From: Syntrophomonadaceae bacterium
Lineage (GTDB): Bacteria; Bacillota; Dethiobacteria; DTU022
Assembly: GCA_007127255.1 (NCBI GenBank)
Contig: SKZS01000202.1
Coordinates: forward strand, 1 to 6,987
Length of the DNA stretch: 6,987 bases
Direction: 5' to 3'
The notes beneath the pieces are model-generated. The model did no database searches. It saw only the letters and a program-made list of their open reading frames with translations, and was not told the DNA's origin. A program made the position numbers and the translations under genes. Positions 1-6,582 of this stretch are shown in pieces. Numbering within the stretch: the first letter of the stretch is position 1; each line of letters starts with the position of its first letter.

Positions 1-25
1 AACAGGAGGCAACAAGAGGTTAGAT

Positions 26-50
26 TATGAATCAGTGATCGCGATTCATA
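26..50. promoter_or_regulatory. Inverted repeat, candidate operator upstream of the permease
   Basis: TATGAATC (26-33) and GATTCATA (43-50) are perfect reverse complements separated by 9 nt, so the arm centres lie 17 bp apart. The repeat sits just upstream of, and probably touching, the -35 zone of the extended -10 promoter at 70-78. That is a usual place for a dimeric repressor or activator site. No U-run follows the right arm, so it does not look like a terminator for an upstream gene. The regulator cannot be named from the sequence. Confidence 0.35.
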
Positions 51-69
51 GTGAGCGCAGGCAAAGTGA

Positions 70-78
70 TGGTATGAT
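70..78 (+). promoter_or_regulatory. Extended -10 promoter for the permease gene
   Basis: TGGTATGAT is an extended -10 (TGn followed by TATGAT, five of six matches to TATAAT). No convincing -35 hexamer lies 16-18 bp upstream, which is tolerated with an extended -10. Transcription would start near 84-86 and leave a leader of about 28-30 nt carrying AAAGGAG at 104-110. The leader is too short for a riboswitch. Confidence 0.4.
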
Positions 79-113
79 AGAATTTGTTTATGTGGAATTC
101 ATAAAAGGAGCCA

Positions 114-1457
114 GTGAATATTAGTTACAATAAAACAGGATCTGATAAAACATTATTGCTCTGGTCTTTGAACAGCGATCCGGGTTCCTGGCGTTCAACA
201 ATTTTCGGATTGCAGTGGTTTGCATTTGCAGTTGCCAACGTTGCCGTGCTGCCGGTATTTTTAGGCTTGCACCTGGGACTTGATCCAGCCGGCATTGCCG
301 AGTTTGGCCAGAGAATGTTCTTTTTTGTTGGTTTGGCTTCCCTGTTCCAGGTTATTTTTGGCCACCGTCTGCCAATTGTTGAAGGCCCGGCCGCTCCCTG
401 GTGGGCAGTTATAGTCAGCCTTTCCGGTCTGGCCGTTGCTACAGACAAACCTCTTGCCCTGGTGCGCTCCGATCTTGTAGGAGCTATGCTAATATGCGGG
501 GCTCTATTGGTGGTGCTCGGATATACCGGTATTATCGGCCGGATTATGAAGTACTTCACACCTGCCATTACCGGATGTGTTCTTATTTTGCTTTGTTTGC
601 AATTAAGCGGAACCTTTGTCAGTGGCATTCTGGGGGGAAGCGCAGAGGGAGATAGTTTTAATTATGCCCCGCTGTTTATCAGCATTGTGGTTATTCTTAC
701 CGTAGTGATGATTTCCATGAAAGCTCCTCCCCTGCTGAGAAGTATTAATGTGCTGATTGGCCTGGCGGTTGGCTGGATACTATACGCTTTGCTGGTAAAT
801 GAACCTGTAGAAGCTATTAAACCGGCTAATGTTATTGAGCTGCCACAGCTTTTTGCCTGGGGCTGGCCTACCTTCGACCCAGGCGTCATTATTACCGCTG
901 TTTTAGTATTCTTTATCATCCTTGCTAATCTTCTCGCCAGTATTGCCGCAATGTCGAAAGCAGCTGATAAACCAGTCGAAGCAAAAGATTATGACAGGGC
1001 TGTTGTCTTTAACGGGATAAGTAATCTGATGGCCGGCATCGGTTCTTCAGTGGCTACTGTACTTTTTGCTGCTTCAACCGGCCTGGTTCGAATATCTGGA
1101 GTAGCCTCCCGGAAACCCTTTTTGATATTTTGCCTGCTGATGATAGTAACAGGGTTTTTCCCCCAGGTAGGAGCAATCCTGGCCAGGATACCCCAGCCTG
1201 TGGGCTATGCTGTTTTGCTGGCTGCTTTTACCCAGATCTTTATTGTCGGGCTGCAGGAGTTAAAAAAACTGGACCTGGATCAGCGCGATTCCTTTGTGGT
1301 CGGGCTAACCATCCTCGTGGGTGCAGGCGTTGCATCCCTGCCGGAGGCAGCCCTGGTTGCCCTTCCCGATCTGGCTCGCTACATACTGGGTAACGCTTTG
1401 ATTGTTGGAATGATTATATGCATGCTGATGGAGCATGTTATTTTGCCGCGCAGATAA
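114..1457 (+). CDS. Divergent NCS2-family purine/pyrimidine permease (YbbY/YwdJ-like)
   Basis: This is a 447-residue, very hydrophobic membrane protein, a normal length for the nucleobase:cation symporter-2 (xanthine/uracil permease) family, with roughly 12-14 predicted membrane segments. Family landmarks are FGHRLPIVEGPAAPWWA near 82-98 (the usual FGxxLPxxxGPS block), FTPAITG at 148-154, TGLVRISGVASR at 322-333 (equivalent of the GLVxLTGVxSR loop of TM10) and IPQPVGYAVLL at 359-369. The overall look recalls the Bacillus YbbY/YwdJ purine/pyrimidine permeases. The substrate is uncertain. The segment expected to carry the TM8 glutamate reads ILANLLASIAAMSK (269-282), with no acidic residue. The usual Q-N pair before the TM10 glycine is replaced by A-S. 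The GTG start is preceded by AAAGGAG with an unusually tight 3-nt spacer. The gene appears monocistronic, and no transport partner lies beside it. Confidence 0.85.
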   Translation: MNISYNKTGSDKTLLLWSLNSDPGSWRSTIFGLQWFAFAVANVAVLPVFLGLHLGLDPAGIAEFGQRMFFFVGLASLFQVIFGHRLPIVEGPAAPWWAVIVSLSGLAVATDKPLALVRSDLVGAMLICGALLVVLGYTGIIGRIMKYFTPAITGCVLILLCLQLSGTFVSGILGGSAEGDSFNYAPLFISIVVILTVVMISMKAPPLLRSINVLIGLAVGWILYALLVNEPVEAIKPANVIELPQLFAWGWPTFDPGVIITAVLVFFIILANLLASIAAMSKAADKPVEAKDYDRAVVFNGISNLMAGIGSSVATVLFAASTGLVRISGVASRKPFLIFCLLMIVTGFFPQVGAILARIPQPVGYAVLLAAFTQIFIVGLQELKKLDLDQRDSFVVGLTILVGAGVASLPEAALVALPDLARYILGNALIVGMIICMLMEHVILPRR

Positions 1458-1493
1458 CTGCATGTAAATAGTGGTTTGAATAAAAATCATAAA

Positions 1494-1554
1494 TTCATTA
1501 AATCTGCAAAAATTCTTCACAGGATCTTCATATTTATCCCTTACTATATATATA
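1494..1554 (+). promoter_or_regulatory. Promoter region of the small secreted protein with 11-bp-phased repeats
   Basis: TTCATT (1494), TTCACA (1516) and TTCATA (1527) lie in the same orientation, with starts 22 and 11 bp apart. This is the helical phasing bound by tandem OmpR/PhoB-type regulators. The last copy can also serve as a -35 (TTCATA, four of six) 16 bp from a TATATA at 1549-1554, which would put the transcription start near 1560. Both promoter elements are weak matches, as expected if activation is needed. The 123-nt gap after the permease contains no strong terminator, so some read-through is possible. Confidence 0.3.
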
Positions 1555-1580
1555 GAGTTAATAAGAAAGGAGAGACAAAA

Positions 1581-1898
1581 ATGTCCAGAAAGATTAAAGT
1601 TGGTTTATTTGTAGCGGTTTTAATAGCAACAATGCTGTTTGTTACGCCAGCCTTTGCCCAGGAAACCGATGCAACCCTGGAAGTGCTTTATGAACAAATC
1701 TATGAACTGCGCCGTCAGGTTGTAGAAAGGCACATAGAACTGGGTAATCTGGAAGAATCAGAAGGAAACATTATGTTAGAAAATATGGAGGACCGATTTT
1801 TAAGAAGGTCTGAGGAAGGTTCCGGCCGTTTCTTTGGTATGTGGGGGAAAGGTTGGGGTGAAGATGGTTCAAGAGGTTACGGTCACTGCTGGAGATAG
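1581..1898 (+). CDS. Small secreted helical protein, DUF2680/YckD-like
   Basis: The protein has 105 residues. Residues 1-26 form a classical signal peptide: basic MSRKIK, a hydrophobic core from 7 to 22, and an AFA|QE cleavage site after A26. The mature part of about 79 residues begins with a highly charged, probably amphipathic helical stretch (LEVLYEQIYELRRQVVERH, 33-51, then IELGNLEES) and ends in a Gly/Trp/aromatic-rich tail with FGMWGKGWG and a final GHCWR. From memory this pattern matches the DUF2680 (YckD) family of Firmicutes, whose function is unknown. I infer an exported envelope protein. The ATG at 1581 is chosen because AGAAAGGAGAG ends 6 nt before it and because the signal peptide starts there; an in-frame TTG at 1476 has no such support. 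A terminator follows at 1993-2023, and the two-component genes lie just beyond. By analogy with CpxP or Spy it could modulate or be controlled by that system, but the LTxxQ motif of those proteins is absent. Confidence 0.75.
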   Translation: MSRKIKVGLFVAVLIATMLFVTPAFAQETDATLEVLYEQIYELRRQVVERHIELGNLEESEGNIMLENMEDRFLRRSEEGSGRFFGMWGKGWGEDGSRGYGHCWR

Positions 1899-1992
1899 TA
1901 ACATAAACCATTTTAAGAGCATTTATTTTGTGTAAGCAAAAATAAGATGGAAGCTGTTTTTCCGGCAGGTATCAAATAAAGAATTAACTAGA

Positions 1993-2023
1993 AAAGGCCG
2001 TCCCAGGGGCGGTCTTTCTTTTT
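1993..2023 (+). terminator. Rho-independent terminator after the DUF2680-like gene
   Basis: A stem is formed by 1993-2003 (AAAGGCCGTCC) and 2007-2017 (GGCGGTCTTT region), with two G-U pairs and a 3-nt loop. It is followed by TTTCTTTTT (2015-2023). It lies about 95 nt after the stop of the small secreted protein and separates its transcript from the two-component operon. Confidence 0.8.
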
Positions 2024-2033
2024 GGTATTTAAT

Positions 2034-2043
2034 TGTTTACAAT
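2034..2043 (+). promoter_or_regulatory. Possible -10 element for the two-component operon
   Basis: TACAAT at 2038-2043 matches TATAAT at five of six positions, with a TG at 2034-2035 slightly too far upstream for a true extended -10. The -35 position would fall in the U-tract of the preceding terminator and shows no good hexamer. The interval 2024-2073 is the only space for a promoter before the regulator gene, which is the main argument for the site. Confidence 0.2.
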
Positions 2044-2073
2044 AACAGCAGGTACAAACAGGGGTTGATAAGT

Positions 2074-2769
2074 ATGACAGGTGAGAAGATCCTGGTTGTT
2101 GATGATGAGCGCAAAATAACAGAAGTTTTAAAGGCTTACCTGGAGCGGGAAAGCTATAATGTAATTACTGCCCATGACGGGGAAGAAGCCTTGAATCTGG
2201 CCAGTACTGAAAAACCCTCGCTGGTTATTCTCGACCTGATGCTGCCCCGCTTAAGCGGTGAAGAGGTTTTACAACGACTGCGACGGGAAAAATCCAGGGT
2301 GCCGGTTATCATGCTTACTGCTAAAACCGCTCTTGAAGATAAAGTATATGGCTTATCTATAGGTGCTGATGATTATGTGGTTAAACCTTTTAGCCCCCAG
2401 GAAGTAGTGGCCAGGGTTAAAACAATTTTACGCCGCAGTGATCCCGACCAGGGACCTCTTACCGATTTGCTCAGCCTGGCAGGAGGAGCTCTTGAAATTG
2501 ACACATTGGCTCATACAACAACCTGGCAGAAAAAGCATATAGATTTAACCCCAACTGAATTCAACCTGTTGTTGCACATGGCACGCCATCCCGGACGTGT
2601 TTTTACCCGTGCTCAACTGGCAGAAGCCATTTTTGGTTACGACAGTATCGCTGAAGATCGAACTATTGATGCCCACATCAAGAATCTCAGGCATAAAATG
2701 CAAAAAAAGGGTGCACAGAACCTGGTTAAAACTGTTTACGGGGTAGGTTATAAATATGAAGAAGCTTAA
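2074..2769 (+). CDS. OmpR/PhoB-family response regulator
   Basis: This 231-residue DNA-binding response regulator acts in the cytoplasm. The receiver domain (about 4-118) shows the acidic pocket D10-D11, phospho-acceptor D54 in VILDLMLP, T82 in MLTAK, Y101, and K104 in VKPF. The C-terminal winged helix (about 134-229) carries TPTEFNLLLHMARHPG, then TRAQL and RTIDAHIKNLRHKM, ending in VYGVGYKYE, as in OmpR/PhoB proteins. The ATG at 2074 is preferred over the in-frame TTG at 2065 because AGGGG (2060-2064) lies 9 nt before the ATG but directly abuts the TTG. The gene overlaps the downstream kinase by 14 nt, so the two are translationally coupled partners. The family normally binds tandem 11-bp-spaced direct repeats, and such repeats occur upstream of the DUF2680-like gene. 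The signal and regulon are not given by the sequence. Confidence 0.95.
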   Translation: MTGEKILVVDDERKITEVLKAYLERESYNVITAHDGEEALNLASTEKPSLVILDLMLPRLSGEEVLQRLRREKSRVPVIMLTAKTALEDKVYGLSIGADDYVVKPFSPQEVVARVKTILRRSDPDQGPLTDLLSLAGGALEIDTLAHTTTWQKKHIDLTPTEFNLLLHMARHPGRVFTRAQLAEAIFGYDSIAEDRTIDAHIKNLRHKMQKKGAQNLVKTVYGVGYKYEEA

Positions 2770-4234
2770 TCAGTTAAAACCTACCCCTCTATGGGTACGT
2801 CTGATTTTATACTTTTTACTTTTATCCGCAGTAATTCTGCTTTTATTTCAGGGCATATTCAATTATTCGTTGGGTAGGCATATGCAGGAATACATCAGGG
2901 AACGCGAAGAAACAATAAACAAGCAGATCGTTAACTCATTGCGGGAGTATTATGGGATTACTGGCAGCTGGGACGGTATCCATATGCCGCTACTGCATGC
3001 AGCTTTAAGCACCAATACACGCCTTTTACTCTATGATGATGCAGGTCGTCTGATTGGTGACACCGGCCAACAGGGGAGGCGTCACATGATGATGGTTCGG
3101 GATCAGCAACCCGAGTTGTCTGATGTAAACACCTACCATTATGTTATGGGCTATAACGATACCATTGTAGGAGAGCTGGTTATAGCTCACCCCATGACGA
3201 TAGAAACTAGTGCCTTGCTTGAACAGGATTTATACTTTCGCCGTGCGATTACCCGTTCCCTGGTTTGGACTGGTTTAATCGCCATTAGTGTAGCCATGAC
3301 TCTGGGGGTCATTTTTTCCCGCCGTTTATCCAAACCCCTGGAAGATATTGCCCGCGGTTCAACCCTTATCACCAGAGGTGATTACAACCTGGAGCTTCCC
3401 AAGTATGAAGGCAAAGAAATCAATGACCTCGCTGGCAGTTTCAATCGGATGGCAGCTCATCTAAAAGATCTGGAAAGGCTGCGCAAGCGTTCCGTAGCTG
3501 ATATCGCTCATGAACTGCGTACTCCGCTTACAACCATGCGCGGTTACATTGAAGCGGTTAAAGACGGTGTAATGCCGGCTGACCCGAAAACAATGGAAAT
3601 TTTGCTGCAGGAAATCATGCACTTAAACCGGGTTGCTTACGACATTGACGAGCTTGCCAGGGCGGAAGGCGCCAATCGTTATCAGATGAGCCTCGAACCT
3701 GTAAGTCTTGGGCAGTTTTTGCATAATAAAGTGTCTTCATTTCAGCCCTTGTACCGGGAAAAGGATCTTATCCTTAAGTTAAACTTACCACAACAGGAAA
3801 TTGTAACTGAGCAGGATCCCGCCGCCCTGGGAAAAATAATCAGTAATCTGTTAGATAATGCTTACCGTTACAGTGAGCCCGGCGGCTATGTTGAAGTTAC
3901 ATTGCAGGATAACCCATCTGTAGAGTCAAATGCAGTGGCACCCCTTGGTCAGAAAACTCCCGATCCCAAAGAGCTGCAATTACAGATGGACAAGATGGTT
4001 CTCATTAAAGTTACCGATAGCGGGATTGGCATCAGCGAAGAAAACTTACCCTATATTTTCGAACGTTTTTTCCGGGCTGATCCTTCTCGTGAAAAAGAGG
4101 AAAGCCAAGCCGGATCGGGTATCGGATTAGCCCTGGTTAAAGAATTGGTCCGTGCTGCAGGAGGATTAATCCTGGTTAGCAGTAAACCAGGAGAGGGGAC
4201 AACTTTTTACCTCTATTTTTTAAAGGCAAATTAA
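2756..4234 (+). CDS. Membrane sensor histidine kinase with HAMP domain
   Basis: This 492-residue partner kinase of the upstream regulator has an N-terminal membrane segment (about 12-36), an extracytoplasmic sensor region of about 130 residues (38-165) and a second membrane segment (about 168-188). A HAMP linker follows (about 189-241, SRRLSKPLEDIARGS). The dimerisation domain has H-box ADIAHELRTPLT, with phospho-accepting H252. The ATPase domain has the N-box NLLDNAYRYS (364-373), G1 DSGIGI (421-426), F-box FERFFRAD (435-442) and G2 GSGIGLALV (453-461). All catalytic boxes look intact. The sensor region contains a Met/His cluster (RRHMMM, 108-113) but no recognised domain. Between the N and G1 boxes there is an unusual polar insert of about 28 residues (386-413, rich in P, Q, K and D). 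Start: ATG preceded by GGGTAGG, 8 nt away, inside the regulator gene. The cognate signal is unknown; envelope stress or metal is an inference from the neighbours. Confidence 0.93.
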   Translation: MKKLNQLKPTPLWVRLILYFLLLSAVILLLFQGIFNYSLGRHMQEYIREREETINKQIVNSLREYYGITGSWDGIHMPLLHAALSTNTRLLLYDDAGRLIGDTGQQGRRHMMMVRDQQPELSDVNTYHYVMGYNDTIVGELVIAHPMTIETSALLEQDLYFRRAITRSLVWTGLIAISVAMTLGVIFSRRLSKPLEDIARGSTLITRGDYNLELPKYEGKEINDLAGSFNRMAAHLKDLERLRKRSVADIAHELRTPLTTMRGYIEAVKDGVMPADPKTMEILLQEIMHLNRVAYDIDELARAEGANRYQMSLEPVSLGQFLHNKVSSFQPLYREKDLILKLNLPQQEIVTEQDPAALGKIISNLLDNAYRYSEPGGYVEVTLQDNPSVESNAVAPLGQKTPDPKELQLQMDKMVLIKVTDSGIGISEENLPYIFERFFRADPSREKEESQAGSGIGLALVKELVRAAGGLILVSSKPGEGTTFYLYFLKAN

Positions 4235-4241
4235 CTACTAA

Positions 4242-4393
4242 ACTGCACCTGTAGAAGAAATAAAAATAATGGTTATGCGGTAACAATGGTTGGTGACGGT
4301 ATAAACGATGCTTCGGCCCTTGTCTGGTTGATTTTGGTCTGGGCTTCCGATTATAACCTGCTCGTTATTTCATCGGCTGCAGTTTTATTATAA
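4242..4393 (+). pseudogene. Decayed fragment of a P-type cation-transporting ATPase
   Basis: Translating 4271-4321 gives GYAVTMVGDGINDASAL. This is the hinge motif of P-type ATPases (VAMVGDGINDAPAL in heavy-metal CPx/P1B pumps). The following family block, ADxGxAxG, appears only in another frame, as LVDFGLGF at 4324-4347, so there is a frameshift right after the hinge. The original frame resumes with a weakly similar SDYNLLVISSAAVLL and stops at 4391. A faint upstream piece (PVEEIKI, 4248-4268, again another frame) may be the PEEKxxxIK segment. The phosphorylation motif DKTGT and the membrane segments are missing. At most about 50 codons of a pump of about 700 residues remain. It lies immediately downstream of the kinase and in the same orientation. 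The hinge assignment is strong; the limits of the remnant and its subfamily are uncertain. Confidence 0.65.
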
Positions 4394-4410
4394 TAACAGG
4401 GATTGTTAAT

Positions 4411-4438
4411 TTGTTAGTTTAGTTAACCTGTAAATAAT
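4411..4438 (+). promoter_or_regulatory. Promoter for the SpeE-like gene, predicted near-leaderless
   Basis: TTGTTA (4411-4416, four of six matches to TTGACA) and AATAAT (4433-4438, five of six matches to TATAAT) are separated by 16 bp. Transcription would begin about 6-9 nt after the -10, at 4444-4447, which is essentially the ATG of the following gene. No Shine-Dalgarno sequence precedes that ATG, which agrees with a leaderless transcript. Confidence 0.4.
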
Positions 4439-4446
4439 ACACGCAA

Positions 4447-5163
4447 ATGATTGGAAGTGGCAAAAAATTGAGCTGGCCAGGGCAGGCCCCGGAAGTTATA
4501 GAAAGGCTCCAGGGGGCTAAAGGGGAAATACAGCTTCAGCGCAGGGGCAGCGAATATGAAATTATCTATAACGGTGTGTTCCTGATGGCCACTTACAACG
4601 GGGCTTCCGAAAAAGAGGCTGTCAGGGAAGCGCTTCAGATTGTCTCCAATCGTACTGCGGGGCCGTTTAAAATGCTGATCGGTGGCCTGGGTGTTGGCTA
4701 CAGCCTCCGGGAAGCTCTCGCCTTTGCAGGGGTTGATTACGTCAAAGTGGCTGAAATTGAACCTGCCGTTATCAGGTGGAATCGTTTTTACTTTAAGGAA
4801 GTCAATGGCAGTGCTCTTGCAGATTCCAGGACACGACTGACAGAGGGCGATTTTCGAAACGTATTGGAAGAAGATGCTTCTGCGATTAAGAAAACCGGTG
4901 AAAACCGATACCACGTTATCATGGTTGATACAGATAATGGCAGCAGCTGGCTGTCCCTACCTACCAACAGTTACTTTTATAACACAGCAGGTTTGCAGTT
5001 AATAAAAAGCTGCCTGCACACCAACGGTGCAGCCTGTTTCTGGTCCTCCCGGAGGGAAGATGATTTCGGAGAAAAGCTCGATAAGATATTCAGGCGGGTA
5101 GTTTTTCGTACTGTAATGGAGAAAACAGGCCAGGAGGGTTGTTACTACCTGGCTGAGAATTAA
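4447..5163 (+). CDS. Spermidine synthase-like class I methyltransferase-fold protein
   Basis: This 238-residue soluble protein has a short N-terminal beta region (about 26-50, EIQLQRRGSEYEIIYNGVFL) followed by a Rossmann-type AdoMet fold. The nucleotide loop is LIGGLGVGYSLREAL (77-91), the acidic strand end is VAEIEPAVIRWNR (101-113, E103/E105), the third motif is TEGDFRNVL (132-140) and the fourth strand is VIMVDTDNGSSWL (157-169). This resembles the spermine/spermidine synthase superfamily. The family catalytic block D-S/T-x-D-P-x-G-P-A is not present and reads DTDNGSSWL, so polyamine synthesis is doubtful. An AdoMet-binding enzyme of unknown substrate is the safer call. An in-frame stop at 4435 limits the start to ATG 4447 or a later codon. 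ATG 4447 lacks a ribosome site. A TTG at 4468, with GGAAGTGG ahead of it, is the alternative and would give 231 residues. The gene converges with the photolyase gene. Confidence 0.75.
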   Translation: MIGSGKKLSWPGQAPEVIERLQGAKGEIQLQRRGSEYEIIYNGVFLMATYNGASEKEAVREALQIVSNRTAGPFKMLIGGLGVGYSLREALAFAGVDYVKVAEIEPAVIRWNRFYFKEVNGSALADSRTRLTEGDFRNVLEEDASAIKKTGENRYHVIMVDTDNGSSWLSLPTNSYFYNTAGLQLIKSCLHTNGAACFWSSRREDDFGEKLDKIFRRVVFRTVMEKTGQEGCYYLAEN

Positions 5164-5181
5164 CTGCGCAGGTTGTTTATT

Positions 5182-5201
5182 TAGATTTCATATCCCTGCT
5201 T

Positions 5202-5220
<19 letters not shown>
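5182..5220. terminator. Long hairpin between convergent genes, stop codon in its loop
   Basis: Arms 5182-5197 and 5205-5220 pair over 16 positions around a 7-nt loop. Read on the minus strand, all pairs form (one G-U). On the plus strand the same position is an A-C mismatch. U-rich sequence follows on the plus side (ATTTATGTATTCTTC), while the minus-side tail (AAATAAACAACC) is not U-rich. It probably terminates the SpeE-like gene and stabilises or ends the photolyase mRNA. The right arm encodes the last photolyase codons, and the TAA (5202-5204) lies within the loop. Confidence 0.6.
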
Positions 5221-6560
<1,340 letters not shown>

Positions 6561-6564
6561 ATAA

Positions 6565-6574
6565 CCCTGTCCTT
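6565..6574 (-). promoter_or_regulatory. Ribosome-binding site deciding the photolyase start
   Basis: On the minus strand AAGGA (6574-6570) lies 9 nt and AGGG (6568-6565) lies 4 nt before ATG 6560. The upstream in-frame ATG at 6599 is preceded by ACAGAAATAATTA, with no Shine-Dalgarno match, so the shorter protein is favoured. Confidence 0.6.
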
Positions 6575-6582
6575 GATTTTTA

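Noticed and set aside
28..39. Three-codon open frame ATG-AAT-CAG-TGA with AAGAGG upstream
   Set aside because: It lies upstream of the predicted transcription start and is part of the inverted repeat. It is most likely chance.
1..113. Possible purine riboswitch ahead of the permease
   Set aside because: The predicted leader is only about 30 nt, and no purine aptamer core is visible in the whole interval.
125..628. Minus-strand open frame of 167 codons opposite the permease
   Set aside because: It lies wholly antisense to a clear NCS2 transporter. Its translation is rich in Pro, Thr, Arg and Asn, with no domain or ribosome site, as expected for a shadow frame.
1420..1444. Small hairpin (CATGCT/AGCATG) followed by TTATTTT at the end of the permease gene
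   Set aside because: It has only 6-7 bp with few G-C pairs and lies inside the coding region. It is too weak to call a terminator.
1476..1580. N-terminal extension of the DUF2680-like protein from a TTG at 1476
   Set aside because: It would bury the signal peptide behind 35 residues translated from the AT-rich promoter. The ATG at 1581 has a strong AGAAAGGAGAG site.
2065..2073. TTG start three codons upstream for the response regulator
   Set aside because: The AGGGG site directly abuts this TTG, leaving no spacer. The ATG at 2074 has ideal spacing.
4286..4393. 35-codon peptide starting MVGDGIND as a real small membrane protein
   Set aside because: It has no ribosome site, its start is inside the ATPase hinge motif, and a frameshifted continuation of the ATPase family block points to a decayed gene.
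4423..4914. Minus-strand open frame of 163 codons opposite the SpeE-like gene
   Set aside because: The plus strand encodes recognisable AdoMet-fold motifs. The antisense translation has no family features and runs through the opposing promoter.
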